A stretch of 39,512 nucleotides of DNA from NCBI GenBank assembly GCA_017302045.1, contig JAFLED010000006.1:1-39512 (forward strand). The letters run 5' to 3'. Below the pieces are notes generated by a model that worked only from the letters and a program-made list of their open reading frames with translations, had not been told where the DNA came from and ran no database searches. A program made the translations under genes and the position numbers. Position 1 is the stretch's first letter, and the number at the start of each line of letters is the position of its first letter. Positions 30,309-38,746 of the stretch are shown piece after piece. The DNA is from Spirochaetota bacterium. Lineage in GTDB: Bacteria; Spirochaetota; Leptospiria; Turneriellales; Turneriellaceae.

Positions 30309-30375
30309 TGGTTTTCTAACACTTGTTCACGAGAATCTATTGACAAAATAAAACGGAAAGTACCACCGGAACCAG

Positions 30376-31266
30376 ATGCTCACTGAGAAACTCAGAAATC
30401 TTGAGTTGCCCCCCATGCCGCAGGTAGCGGCCCGCGTCATGCAGATCGACGAAAGTCAGGTCAGTGTGTCGGCCGAACAGATTAAAAACATCATTCAGGC
30501 AGATATGGCGCTTTCGACCAAAATTCTGAAGCTGGCGAATTCGGCCTTTTATGCGCGCGGCAACCGCATCCAGAATCTCTCGCAGGCGATTGCATTATTA
30601 GGATTCAAAACCGTGAAAGGCCTGTCGTTGCTCGTATCGGCGGCGTCGATTATCCCCAAGAAGGGAAATTTCAAGATCATGAAAGAGCTCTGGATGCGCT
30701 CGGTTTTGACCGCCCTCATCGCTAAAATCATCGCCGAGCGCATTGGCAAAGACAAGCTGAAAGACGAGATTTTTATGATCGGTCTTTTACGCCAGATCGG
30801 TAAATCGATTCTCGCGAACCAGTTCGCCGAAGAATACGCCATCTGTTTTCAGATGTCGGGCGAAGGCGTCGACGAAGAGAAGTTGCACCAGCTCGAAAGT
30901 ATGAAATGGCAGTTTACCTCGGCCGATGCCTCTTCGTTTGCCATGAAAAGCTGGAACTTTCCGCCTGACCTGGTTCAGAGCAGTGAAGTGCGGCGCTATA
31001 AGCTCGGCGATCCCGCTCAGATCGAAGCGACGCAGCCGATGCTCTTACCGGTGATTCTCGCGGAATACATTGTCTTGCTGGCGGGTTATACCGAAACCGT
31101 AAAACTCGAAGGCAAACTGCGCGAGAAAATGCTCGCCGAATTCGGCCGAATTTGCGCGGTCTACGGCATCGACGCGGTGAAACAAAAGTATTACCTCGAA
31201 GACCTGCGCCAGGTCATTAAACAAGATTCGTTTTATTCGTTCTGCGGCGAGCTGTTTACGAACTGA
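30376..31266 (+). CDS. HDOD-domain signalling protein
   Basis: 296 residues. The HDOD core is at about residues 8-210: LRNLELPPMPQVAARVMQID, IIQADMALSTKILKLANSAF, IQNLSQAIALLGFKTVKGLS, then GLLRQIGKSILANQF. HDOD proteins are related to HD phosphodiesterases but lack the catalytic metal site, and act as signalling or scaffold proteins, often with c-di-GMP or chemotaxis systems. No other domain is attached. The degenerate GGDEF-EAL protein gene is 0.65 kb away on the same strand. A TTGACA at 30340-30345 has no good -10 behind it. Confidence 0.88.
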   Translation: MLTEKLRNLELPPMPQVAARVMQIDESQVSVSAEQIKNIIQADMALSTKILKLANSAFYARGNRIQNLSQAIALLGFKTVKGLSLLVSAASIIPKKGNFKIMKELWMRSVLTALIAKIIAERIGKDKLKDEIFMIGLLRQIGKSILANQFAEEYAICFQMSGEGVDEEKLHQLESMKWQFTSADASSFAMKSWNFPPDLVQSSEVRRYKLGDPAQIEATQPMLLPVILAEYIVLLAGYTETVKLEGKLREKMLAEFGRICAVYGIDAVKQKYYLEDLRQVIKQDSFYSFCGELFTN

Positions 31267-31290
31267 CCCCTCCCCATACATGGAGAGGGG
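31267..31290. repeat. GC-rich hairpin repeat between convergent genes (CCCCTCCCCAT type)
   Basis: CCCCTCCCCAT pairs with ATGGAGAGGGG around AC, 11 positions with one mismatch, followed by GCAGGATGGGGTT. It is related to the element at 23579-23604 in arm sequence and in the G-rich tail. It starts right after the HDOD stop and lies before the convergent TPR gene end, where it could serve as a two-way terminator. Confidence 0.5.
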
Positions 31291-31301
31291 GCAGGATGGG
31301 G

Positions 31302-31874
31302 TTAAGGGGTTTCGGCCTTTTTAACTTCGGTGACCGGCGTCTCTTTCGAAATATAATCGCCTGTTTTCTGCATCAGGTTCAGAGCTTCCATGCGCGTGCG
31401 TGCCTTGTTCGCCGCTTCTGAGCCCGGGTCGATCTGGTTAATTTCTTTGTAGATTCTCACCGCCGCATCTTCGTCGCCCGAAAGTTCGTGTAACCGCGCC
31501 GCCTCGAGGTGATAGAGCAGGCCAAGAGCGCCGACGCCCTGTTCGCGGTAGAGCGCGTTATATTGCCGTATCGCAAGGTCGTAACGCTGGCGGCGTTCGT
31601 AGATGCGCGCTATGCTCTCGCGCGCCTCGCGTAGCCGGGCGCTCATTGGAAAGACCTTCACGAATTCATGGTAGGCTTGCAGTGCCTCGCGGAATTTTTT
31701 TTCGCGCGCGGGCGAATGCGCGAGGTTGAGCGCGAGATCCGCCTGCTCGTTTTCAAGCGGTGTCATTTCGTCTGTCATCGAGACAGGGGGTGTCGCCACC
31801 GGGGTATTCTGCGCTGAGAGCGAGCTGAAGGCGCAGACCAGAAAAACGACGAAACAGTGAGCAGACCTTCCCAT
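31302..31874 (-). CDS. Exported TPR-repeat protein
   Basis: 190 residues. A signal peptide (CFVVFLVCAFSSLSA, cleaved near AQN) is followed by a low-complexity linker and about three tetratricopeptide helices pairs: EKKFREALQAYHEFVKVFP, RYDLAIRQYNALYREQG and DEDAAVRIYKEINQIDPGSE. This resembles YbgF/BamD-like periplasmic TPR proteins, which act as scaffolds for envelope complexes. It is divergent from the degenerate GGDEF-EAL gene, 44 bp away. Confidence 0.8.
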   Translation of the reverse strand: MGRSAHCFVVFLVCAFSSLSAQNTPVATPPVSMTDEMTPLENEQADLALNLAHSPAREKKFREALQAYHEFVKVFPMSARLREARESIARIYERRQRYDLAIRQYNALYREQGVGALGLLYHLEAARLHELSGDEDAAVRIYKEINQIDPGSEAANKARTRMEALNLMQKTGDYISKETPVTEVKKAETP

Positions 31875-31918
31875 ATTATGTCACATCGGCAAGCGCCTGA
31901 AAAACATGAGTTAAAAAA

Positions 31919-33316
31919 ATGACCTTTACGCAGGGGGGCGCGAATATCCCTTCGGCGCCGGTGGCTCTGCGATCTATTCTGCAAAAGACTGTCGAGAATT
32001 TCGGCTTCGCGGACGCTGAAAAAAATTTCCGCAGTACGTTCATCGAAAAGAACCGCGGCAAACCTCTGTTTCTGATGCTGGTCGAGCACCTCAAAGGCAT
32101 GCGCATCGACGAGTTTCTGAAACGTATTCCCGATTTTATCCGCCGCGTGAATTCCGAAGACAACCAGTCGATTCAGATGTACGTGCTGGGCGATGAATCC
32201 CGTTTCTATGTCGGCATTGTTCCCGGCGACGACGCACCGGGGTTTCTGCCCAATATCGACGGCGCGATGGGCAAGTTTCACGGTGAGGCTCCGAAAGATA
32301 CCAAGGGCAGTTTTGATTTCGGTATCGGGCGCACGCAATGCAATTATATTTCAGACCCCGAAGAGATCTTCACCGAGCTCGTGCGCGCCGCGCATAAAAA
32401 TCTCAAAGACAATCTCGTGCGCTGGAGCTGGACATACCTCAACCGTGCGAACGACTATTTCGCCGACATCGAGGCGAATGCCGTGATTCAGCCGATCATT
32501 CACTTCGACGCGCGCAAAGAAACATATTCGATTAAGGGCGGCGAGGTCTTCGTCGGCGGCGAGCTCTATTCGGGTTACGCCGAGTTACTGCGCGATATCC
32601 CCAGCGATCAGGATATCAACCGTATCGAGCTTTTGATTCTCGAAAAAATCGTCATGGCTTGCTATGAAGCGCCAGGCCTCTTAAAGTTCAATGTTTCGCC
32701 GCAGACGCTGATCGATACCTTTCCCTCGGTCGAAAAGGTCTTCCGTTTTAACGAATTGCTGACCCGCCAAAAGCTCAGCCCGCATAATGTCAGGCTTGAG
32801 CTGGTCGAAAAACCTTATGAAGAAAAAGAAATTAAACTCAAAGACGTCTGCCGGTATTTTTTTCAGTTCGGCATCAGTTTCGCCGCGGACGATTTTGGGG
32901 TAAAGAGCCAGAGCCACCAGGTCATACTCGACCTGGGTGAAATGATCAAGGAGTTTAAACTCGACCCGATCAGCTTCAAGTTTAAGCCCGAAGAAGACCA
33001 GACGAAGTTCTTGGATAACCTCGCGTTTATCGACTACTGCATACGCCTTGCCGATAACCGCGAGGCCATTATCACCGCCGAAGCGGTCGACGATTACGAT
33101 ACCATGCGGTTTCTGATCGCGCACCAGGTCTTCTATTTCCAGAGCCATATCTTCTGTAAGAAACTGCCGCTCTCGTATTACAAGGCCAACTTCCATAAGA
33201 TGCAGAACCTGCCCGAAGAGGCGGTACGCCGTATTCTCTCAGAAGACGAGCTGATACAGCGCCAGAAAGACCATGGGAACATTTTCGAACTGGCCCGCGA
33301 GCTGAAACTTTACTAA
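31919..33316 (+). CDS. Degenerate GGDEF-EAL family protein (likely c-di-GMP receptor or regulator, not an enzyme)
   Basis: 465 residues, cytoplasmic. Residues about 65-180 resemble a GGDEF fold without the signature. Residues about 185-420 form an EAL-like barrel: AVIQPIIHF, LKFNVSPQTL, VRLELVEKPY (Glu294 of ELTE), FAADDFGV (Asp-Asp 324-325), FKFK (in place of the catalytic Lys region), ITAEAVDD (Glu388) and QSHIF (in place of QGY). The EAL signature itself reads AEL at 221-223 (GYAELLRD), so the metal-binding Glu is missing from its place. Loss of that Glu argues against phosphodiesterase activity. The protein may bind c-di-GMP or act as a scaffold. The nearby HDOD protein fits a signalling role. 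Confidence 0.72.
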   Translation: MTFTQGGANIPSAPVALRSILQKTVENFGFADAEKNFRSTFIEKNRGKPLFLMLVEHLKGMRIDEFLKRIPDFIRRVNSEDNQSIQMYVLGDESRFYVGIVPGDDAPGFLPNIDGAMGKFHGEAPKDTKGSFDFGIGRTQCNYISDPEEIFTELVRAAHKNLKDNLVRWSWTYLNRANDYFADIEANAVIQPIIHFDARKETYSIKGGEVFVGGELYSGYAELLRDIPSDQDINRIELLILEKIVMACYEAPGLLKFNVSPQTLIDTFPSVEKVFRFNELLTRQKLSPHNVRLELVEKPYEEKEIKLKDVCRYFFQFGISFAADDFGVKSQSHQVILDLGEMIKEFKLDPISFKFKPEEDQTKFLDNLAFIDYCIRLADNREAIITAEAVDDYDTMRFLIAHQVFYFQSHIFCKKLPLSYYKANFHKMQNLPEEAVRRILSEDELIQRQKDHGNIFELARELKLY

Positions 33317-33354
33317 CCGCTTTGCCTCATGTCCTGATTTTTGAAACCGGCGCC

Positions 33355-34506
33355 ATGGACTCAGCATCGGCTAAAGGCGCACTCGTCTTTGCGGATGGTA
33401 CAGTCTTTCCGGGCACCTTATTCGGTGCACAGCCGGCAACGACCGGGTCTTTCGGTGAGGCGGTCTTTCAGACGGCGATGTCGGGCTATCAAGAAATTCT
33501 GACCGACCCGAGCTACCGCGGCCAGATCGTCTGCTTTACCTATCCCTCGTTCGGCAATTATGGTGTGAATGCCGACGACCTCGAATCGAAAAAAGCCTGG
33601 CTCTCGGGTGTTGTCGTGCGCGATCTCTGCGAGATACCCTCGAACTTTCGTTCTACCGATACCGTCGCCGGTTTTCTGCAAAAACAAAATATCAGTGGCA
33701 TCACCGGTGTCGACACGCGCGCCGTCGTGCGCAAAATACGCGAAGGCGGAGCGCAAACCGCGGGCATTTTCGCACTTGGTGCGACATCAGATACTAAGGC
33801 GCTCGCCTCTCAGGTTGCGGCGCAACCTTCGATGGATGGCCTCAACCTTGTGCGCGATTTTAACGGTAGCGATGCCGATGCCTTTGCGGCGGATTACCTC
33901 AAGCGGCGAGGCATCGACGCAAAGGCCTTAAAACCGATAGCCGTTCTCGATTTTGGTATCAAGTATAATATTCTGCGTGAACTCATTGCCCAAGGTTTTC
34001 ATCCGCGCGTGTTCGCGGGGGATACCCCCCTCAGCGAACAAAAAGGTTTTAACGCGGGCGATTATGCCGGGTTCTTTTTTTCAAATGGACCGGGCGACCC
34101 TGCTGTTGTCACGAACGGTGTTGCTAACATCAAAAGCCTTATTGAAACGGGAAAACCCTGTCTGGGTATTTGTCTGGGGCATCAGATGCTTGCCCTCGCG
34201 CTTGGAGCGAAAACCTATAAACTCAAATTCGGCCACCATGGCGGCAACCAGCCCGTAAAGGCCGACTACCGCAAACAAGTCATCATCACCTCGCAGAACC
34301 ATGGTTTTGCGGTCGACGAAGAATCGCTGAAAAAGGTGGCGGGGCCAGGCACACGCTTTGAGGTGAATGCCAATGACCTCAGTGCCGAAGGTTTTCGCGT
34401 TGTCACAGATAAGTACAAGATACTGAGCGTGCAGTACCACCCCGAGGCGGCACCGGGACCCCGCGATGCAGCCATCGTTTTCGCGGAGTTCCGCGCGCTT
34501 TTTTAG
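33355..34506 (+). CDS. carA: Carbamoyl-phosphate synthase small subunit
   Basis: 383 residues from ATG 33355 (MDSASAKGALVFADGTVFPG); a TTG at 33322 in frame is less likely. The N-terminal CarA domain (TAMSGYQEILTDPSYRGQIV and GITGVDTRAVVRKIREGG) is followed by a class I glutamine amidotransferase domain. Its nucleophile Cys lies in PCLGICLGHQMLALALG, and its His and Glu in VQYHPEAAPGP. It hydrolyses glutamine and passes ammonia to CarB for carbamoyl phosphate, used for pyrimidines and arginine. carB is not adjacent. It follows the degenerate GGDEF-EAL gene by 38 bp but need not be functionally related. Confidence 0.95.
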   Translation: MDSASAKGALVFADGTVFPGTLFGAQPATTGSFGEAVFQTAMSGYQEILTDPSYRGQIVCFTYPSFGNYGVNADDLESKKAWLSGVVVRDLCEIPSNFRSTDTVAGFLQKQNISGITGVDTRAVVRKIREGGAQTAGIFALGATSDTKALASQVAAQPSMDGLNLVRDFNGSDADAFAADYLKRRGIDAKALKPIAVLDFGIKYNILRELIAQGFHPRVFAGDTPLSEQKGFNAGDYAGFFFSNGPGDPAVVTNGVANIKSLIETGKPCLGICLGHQMLALALGAKTYKLKFGHHGGNQPVKADYRKQVIITSQNHGFAVDEESLKKVAGPGTRFEVNANDLSAEGFRVVTDKYKILSVQYHPEAAPGPRDAAIVFAEFRALF

Positions 34507-34520
34507 CACTACACAGAACC

Positions 34521-34540
34521 GGGGCATTATCCCCCTTTTT
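34521..34540 (+). terminator. Weak intrinsic terminator after carA
   Basis: GGGG and CCCC pair around CATTAT, followed by a TTTTT run. The stem is only 4 bp, so efficiency is doubtful, but the position 14 bp after the carA stop is right. Confidence 0.4.
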
Positions 34541-34575
34541 GCTTTACAGCAAAGCCTCGCGGCAAGCCCTAACGC

Positions 34576-35376
34576 ATGTCTTTGACCGAAGCCCAGAAAA
34601 CGGAGCTTTTGACCCTGCAAAAACTCTCGCGCCAGTACGAGGGTATTATACGCACCTCACGCAATAGTGAACAGCAAAACAAGGCCAAGATCGAGCTCAA
34701 AAAAATACGTGATAAGATGGAGTCGATTGCCCCCGGGGGCAGCGCCGACCAGTTCTTGCAGGCGAATCCCGTGGCTGCGCCGACGTATGGCAAAAAGAAG
34801 AGCATCGAAGATATAGGCGATACTTACCCGACCCTCGGCAAAATGCCGATGGCTCGTATCACGCCGAACTCCGACGAACTTGAGATCAATATTCTCGGTA
34901 GTGTGCTCAATGTCTGGGAGAACACCTTTTACCCGGCCCTGGGTAAAATCAAACTCGATTTTGCACTCTCTGCAGAGCGCGACACACACTTTACCATTCT
35001 CGAAAGCCTCAAGCGGCAGATGAAAATTCTCATCGAAACCATTGAAGATTACAACCGTGCGGTGCGCGAAGATTCGAAGGCGCAGCTGCGTGACATGCGT
35101 ACGCGCCAGCAACGGCAGTTTATGTTCGACGGCGGTACCTTTCTGAAAAAGATCTACGAATTCTGGAAAAATGTCTACGAAGACATTCAGGCAAACGGCC
35201 CCAAGTGTTTTAATAAAGACGATACCATCATGGTCGATACGCGGCTTGAGACCGCCAATTATTTTCATGGCAAAAGCGTGCGCGAGACAGCGCGTTTTAC
35301 TGTCATGTTCGTGCACGAGGCGATCGAAGCGCTGAATCTGCCCGACCTGCCCGCAGATAAAAACAAGCAGAGGTAA
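34576..35376 (+). CDS. Conserved hypothetical protein, helical, Leptospirales-type
   Basis: 266 residues. Predominantly helical and charged. The first about 50 residues look like a coiled coil (EAQKTELLTLQKLSRQYEGI, then NKAKIELKKIRDKM), followed by a linker and a second helical domain (ERDTHFTILESLKRQMKILI, then DSKAQLRDMRTRQQRQF). No signal peptide and no known domain that I can name. I recall similar proteins only in leptospires. It lies 1 bp before the aldehyde dehydrogenase start, so they share a transcript. Confidence 0.7.
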   Translation: MSLTEAQKTELLTLQKLSRQYEGIIRTSRNSEQQNKAKIELKKIRDKMESIAPGGSADQFLQANPVAAPTYGKKKSIEDIGDTYPTLGKMPMARITPNSDELEINILGSVLNVWENTFYPALGKIKLDFALSAERDTHFTILESLKRQMKILIETIEDYNRAVREDSKAQLRDMRTRQQRQFMFDGGTFLKKIYEFWKNVYEDIQANGPKCFNKDDTIMVDTRLETANYFHGKSVRETARFTVMFVHEAIEALNLPDLPADKNKQR

Positions 35377-35377
35377 T

Positions 35378-36925
35378 ATGGCCGCAAAAAAAACAAAAAG
35401 TAAAGCCGCGGCCCCGAAAGCCGTCGTGAAAAAATCAACGGCGGTCGCGAAACCGCAGCAAGCGCCAGGCGATCTCATTCAGTTCGGCAAAGCGTGGGAA
35501 TACGCCGAGAGTATTGAATCTTCGTCGATCGTTAAAATCGCGCCGAAATATAACCTCTTTATCAACGGTAAATTCGTCGCGCCGAAAAGCGGCAAATACT
35601 TTGCGACGATTAATCCCGCCACCGAACAAAAAATTGCCGATATCGCCGAAGCCGGCGAGGCCGATGTCGACGCAGCCGTAGTGGCGGCGCGCACTGCATA
35701 CAACAAAGTCTGGTCGAAGCTGCCCGGCAAAGAGCGCGCGAAATATATTTACCGCATCGCTCGCCTGATTCAAGACCGCGCGCGCGAGCTTGCGGTACTC
35801 GAGTCGATCGATGGCGGCAAACCGATACGCGAATCGCGCGATGTGGATGTACCGCTCGCGGCAGCGCATTTTTTCTATTACGCGGGCTGGGCTGATAAGC
35901 TCGACTATGCTTTTCCCGGCCGTAAGCTGAAGCCTCTCGGTGTTGCGGGGCAGGTCATTCCCTGGAACTTTCCGCTGCTCATGGCCGCATGGAAACTCGC
36001 GCCGGCGCTTGCGTGCGGTAATACCGTCGTACTCAAACCCGCCGAAACAACGCCGCTGACTTCGCTCTTTCTCGCCCAGATTCTGCAAGAAGCAGAACTT
36101 CCCGACGGCGTTGTGAATATCGTCACGGGTGCCGGTGCCTCGGGCGCTGCGGTGGTTTCTCACCGCGACGTCAACAAGGTGGCGTTCACCGGCTCGACGG
36201 CCGTCGGCAAACGTATACAGCAGGCGCTCGCGGGTTCGGGCAAAAAAATGACGCTCGAGCTTGGCGGCAAAGCCGCCAATATTATTTTCGAAGACGCGGC
36301 GCTCGATCAGGCGGTCGAAGGTATCGTCAATGGTATCTACTTTAACCAAGGGCATGTCTGCTGCGCAGGTTCGCGCCTCTTAGTGCAGGAATCTATCCAC
36401 GATGTTGTGGTGAAGAAGCTGTTTCGCCGTTTGCAGACTCTGCGCGTGGGTAATCCGCTCGATAAAAATACCGACATTGGCGCGATCAATTCGAAGATGC
36501 AGCTGAACAAGATCTGCGAGCTTGCCGATGCAGGCGTTGCCGAAGGTTCTGTGATGCACCAGAAGGCGGGCAAATTGCCCGACAAAGGGTTCTGGTTTCA
36601 GCCGACTTTTTTTACGAATGTCACCCCTTCGAGCCGTATCGCGCGCGAAGAAATTTTCGGGCCGGTCTTGTCGGTCATGACATTCCGCACGCCCGAAGAG
36701 GCGATCGAAAAAGCGAACAATACTCAATACGGTCTTTCGGCCGGTATCTGGACCGATAAAGGTTCGAAGGCGATGAAGATCGCGAATGCCGTGCGCGCGG
36801 GTGTGGTCTGGATCAATACCTTTAACAAGTTCGACCCAACGTCGCCGTTTGGCGGCTACAAAGAATCGGGCTATGGCCGCGAGGGCGGTAAACAGGGCCT
36901 GCTCGATTATTGTAAAGTCGAGTAA
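35378..36925 (+). CDS. Aldehyde dehydrogenase with basic N-terminal extension
   Basis: 515 residues. Residues about 1-30 form a Lys/Ala/Pro-rich tail (MAAKKTKSKAAAPKAVVKK) that is not part of the family fold. After it comes a standard NAD(P)-dependent aldehyde dehydrogenase: PKYNLFINGKFVAPKSG, VIPWNFPLLMAAWKLAPALA, FTGSTAVGKRIQQ, LELGGKAANIIF (catalytic Glu), FNQGHVCCAGSRL (catalytic Cys), EEIFGPVLSVMTF and the C-terminal SPFGGYKESGYGREGG. It oxidises an aldehyde to an acid; the substrate is not assignable from sequence. It is tightly linked to the preceding hypothetical gene and a following small membrane protein gene. Confidence 0.92.
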   Translation: MAAKKTKSKAAAPKAVVKKSTAVAKPQQAPGDLIQFGKAWEYAESIESSSIVKIAPKYNLFINGKFVAPKSGKYFATINPATEQKIADIAEAGEADVDAAVVAARTAYNKVWSKLPGKERAKYIYRIARLIQDRARELAVLESIDGGKPIRESRDVDVPLAAAHFFYYAGWADKLDYAFPGRKLKPLGVAGQVIPWNFPLLMAAWKLAPALACGNTVVLKPAETTPLTSLFLAQILQEAELPDGVVNIVTGAGASGAAVVSHRDVNKVAFTGSTAVGKRIQQALAGSGKKMTLELGGKAANIIFEDAALDQAVEGIVNGIYFNQGHVCCAGSRLLVQESIHDVVVKKLFRRLQTLRVGNPLDKNTDIGAINSKMQLNKICELADAGVAEGSVMHQKAGKLPDKGFWFQPTFFTNVTPSSRIAREEIFGPVLSVMTFRTPEEAIEKANNTQYGLSAGIWTDKGSKAMKIANAVRAGVVWINTFNKFDPTSPFGGYKESGYGREGGKQGLLDYCKVE

Positions 36926-36926
36926 C

Positions 36927-37208
36927 ATGCAGTCCGGGGGTAATCCCGCACCGCGGCCGGTGGAGAAGTGGCGTATTGTCGCATTTGCGACGACGCTCGT
37001 CGCTCTCACCGCAGCTACGGTCGGGTTGCTCATTGCCGCCCCCTGGCCCATCAGCGATTTTATCCGCTGGCAGGCGGCTCACAATAACGGCAGGTATTAT
37101 CCGAAACTGACGGGTGGTCTGATCTTTATTTCGCTGGGGATTATTTTTCTGTTACTGGCAGTCGGTTTCAATGCATTGCGCCGCGCTTTCTCAAAAAGCG
37201 CGGGCTAG
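36927..37208 (+). CDS. Small two-helix membrane protein
   Basis: 93 residues from ATG 36927, one base after the aldehyde dehydrogenase stop. Two membrane helices (VAFATTLVALTAATVGLLIA and GGLIFISLGIIFLLLAVGF) joined by a polar loop (FIRWQAAHNNGRYYPKL). No family recognised. Its position suggests co-expression with the dehydrogenase. It ends 6 bp from the convergent CAP-domain gene. Confidence 0.7.
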   Translation: MQSGGNPAPRPVEKWRIVAFATTLVALTAATVGLLIAAPWPISDFIRWQAAHNNGRYYPKLTGGLIFISLGIIFLLLAVGFNALRRAFSKSAG

Positions 37209-37214
37209 CCAGTT

Positions 37215-37865
37215 TCATTTCTCGACGTATTCGCCGGCGAAGGTCTGCACGCACATTGTGCCATAGACCTTGTGCGGGCCACAGGCGATGCCGACGCGGT
37301 TGAATTCGGGCTTATAGATATTCTTACGGTGACCCCGGTTCGCTACGGCGTCGTCGACAATCAGTTGGATTAACACCGCGCGCCCTTCGTCGTTACCGAA
37401 GCTGATGTTTTCGCCCGCGGTTTGCTGCCACTGACCGTAGCGGTTGATGCGGTCGAAGGGCTTCGAGCCGTCAGAGCCGTTATGCCCGGTGATCCCTTTC
37501 GGGCCGATATCTTTGACATGGTCCATTGCGCCTTTCGACATGCCTTTCGAGGGGCGCATCGCTGGTAGAGGGGCCTGCTTATTCAAGGCCGCAATCGCTT
37601 CGTCGACTGCGCGCGTGCCTTCGCTTGTCATGAGGTCGATTTTTCCGGGGCGTTTCGCGATTTTGCCGTTGAAGGTGGCGCGGTAATCTTGCAAAAGTTT
37701 GGCATAAGTCTTCGGGTTCATGCGCGCAAAATTCAGTTCTTCGAGCACAGAGTTTTCGAGCGCGGAGAGATATGAGGGTTTTTCGAGAACAAGGCTTTTC
37801 GCCGAGGCCGCGGTCAGTGCCGCTGCGATCAGGATAAGCCGGTAAAAATTCTTCGTAATGTTCAT
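37215..37865 (-). CDS. Secreted CAP/SCP-domain protein
   Basis: 216 residues. A signal peptide (MNITKNFYRLILIAAALTAA) is followed by a CAP superfamily domain: LNFARMNPKTYAKLL, then GHNGSDGSKPFDRINRYG (His), TAGENISFG (Glu) and DDAVANRGHRKNIYKPEFNR (second His), ending in GIACGPHKVYGTMC. These residues form the CAP cavity. Bacterial members are secreted proteins of mostly unknown biochemical role. No operon partner. Confidence 0.88.
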   Translation of the reverse strand: MNITKNFYRLILIAAALTAASAKSLVLEKPSYLSALENSVLEELNFARMNPKTYAKLLQDYRATFNGKIAKRPGKIDLMTSEGTRAVDEAIAALNKQAPLPAMRPSKGMSKGAMDHVKDIGPKGITGHNGSDGSKPFDRINRYGQWQQTAGENISFGNDEGRAVLIQLIVDDAVANRGHRKNIYKPEFNRVGIACGPHKVYGTMCVQTFAGEYVEK

Positions 37866-37873
37866 TCCTGAGC

Positions 37874-38026
37874 ATGAGTCCTGCCGATGTTATGTCAACA
37901 AAAATGGCGTGGCTTGCGAAACATCGTAACGTTTTGATTGCCGTTACGGAATGTGCCTGCATACCGGTTGTGGGGGCTGTCTGTATGGTAATTCTGTACC
38001 GAGAACGTGCCGGAGCCTTAACCTAG
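37874..38026 (+). CDS. Candidate small membrane protein (50 aa) abutting the next gene
   Basis: A 50-codon frame from ATG 37874 to TAG 38024-38026; the next gene's ATG is at 38027, with no space between. It starts MSPADVMSTKMAWLAKHRNV and contains one hydrophobic helix with three Cys (IAVTECACIPVVGAVCMVIL), then RERAGALT. The exact abutment to the following gene supports reality; the weak ribosome site argues against it. No family known to me. Confidence 0.45.
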   Translation: MSPADVMSTKMAWLAKHRNVLIAVTECACIPVVGAVCMVILYRERAGALT

Positions 38027-38710
38027 ATGCAAAATCCCTGTATGGGCGCGACCCAGTCGTGCAGCGCATGCTGTGGGCTTTTTAACCTGAAGGGCAGCGA
38101 TGACGAAAGGCGCGACTGGATTCGCCGCAACACCGAAGAATTTCTGAGCCTCGACATCTCGCTCGCAGCGAATATCGTCAACTTCCGAAAAGAACGCGAG
38201 GCGGCGACTCTGCCGCACCGCGTGCGTGAAGATATCTATGTTTGCCCGTTCGTCGGGTTTGTCGATTCCCAGCGTACGGGATGTCTGCTGCATCCGCAGG
38301 GGTCGCCGCACCCGCAGATTGGCCTCTGGGCGCACCCGCAGAATTTTTCGTTTTATGGCGAAGGTATTTGCCTGAGTTATGATTGTCTCGCGAAAGAGCG
38401 ACGGGTGTACCGGGCGGATTTCTTTCTCTGGGCAGAAAAGGTTTCGGTTTTCGATTATGCGCGCCTGGCTTCGGACCACACGCTGCACCGGGCCTTGGCG
38501 GCTTTGCCCGATTTGCCCCGTGATTTGAGCCGGTTTTATTCGCTGCTTGCAGACCTTTACCGGCAACGAGGCGTTGTCACGACGTCTTTCGAAGACGTAG
38601 AGAAATCTCTACCCGAAACTTTCGCAGCGCTTTGCGATTTTCTGGCACGCCGCATAGACGCTTCTCACGCGGAAAAGCTGGCAGAAAAACTCGCCGCCGC
38701 TATGGGTTAG
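38027..38710 (+). CDS. Cys-rich conserved hypothetical protein
   Basis: 227 residues. Cysteines are clustered at the N-terminus (Cys5, Cys12, Cys15, Cys16 in MQNPCMGATQSCSACCGL), with more around residue 73 (IYVCPFVGF), in TGCLLHPQGSPHPQIG, and in GEGICLSYDCLAKERRVY. This distribution, together with His, suggests an iron-sulfur or zinc site, somewhat like the YkgJ-type C-x-x-C proteins, but I cannot assign a family. I recall similar proteins in leptospires. The gene abuts a candidate small membrane protein gene and is followed 36 bp later by serS. Confidence 0.7.
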   Translation: MQNPCMGATQSCSACCGLFNLKGSDDERRDWIRRNTEEFLSLDISLAANIVNFRKEREAATLPHRVREDIYVCPFVGFVDSQRTGCLLHPQGSPHPQIGLWAHPQNFSFYGEGICLSYDCLAKERRVYRADFFLWAEKVSVFDYARLASDHTLHRALAALPDLPRDLSRFYSLLADLYRQRGVVTTSFEDVEKSLPETFAALCDFLARRIDASHAEKLAEKLAAAMG

Positions 38711-38746
38711 TTCTTTTCGCCCTGTCCCGAAATCCGACTTTTTCCC

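Noticed and set aside
30340-30375. Sigma70 promoter before the HDOD gene
   Set aside because: TTGACA is perfect but no TATAAT-like sequence lies 15-19 bp downstream.
31875-31885. Second ECF41 promoter from TGTCACA near 31875
   Set aside because: No CGTC at the required distance.
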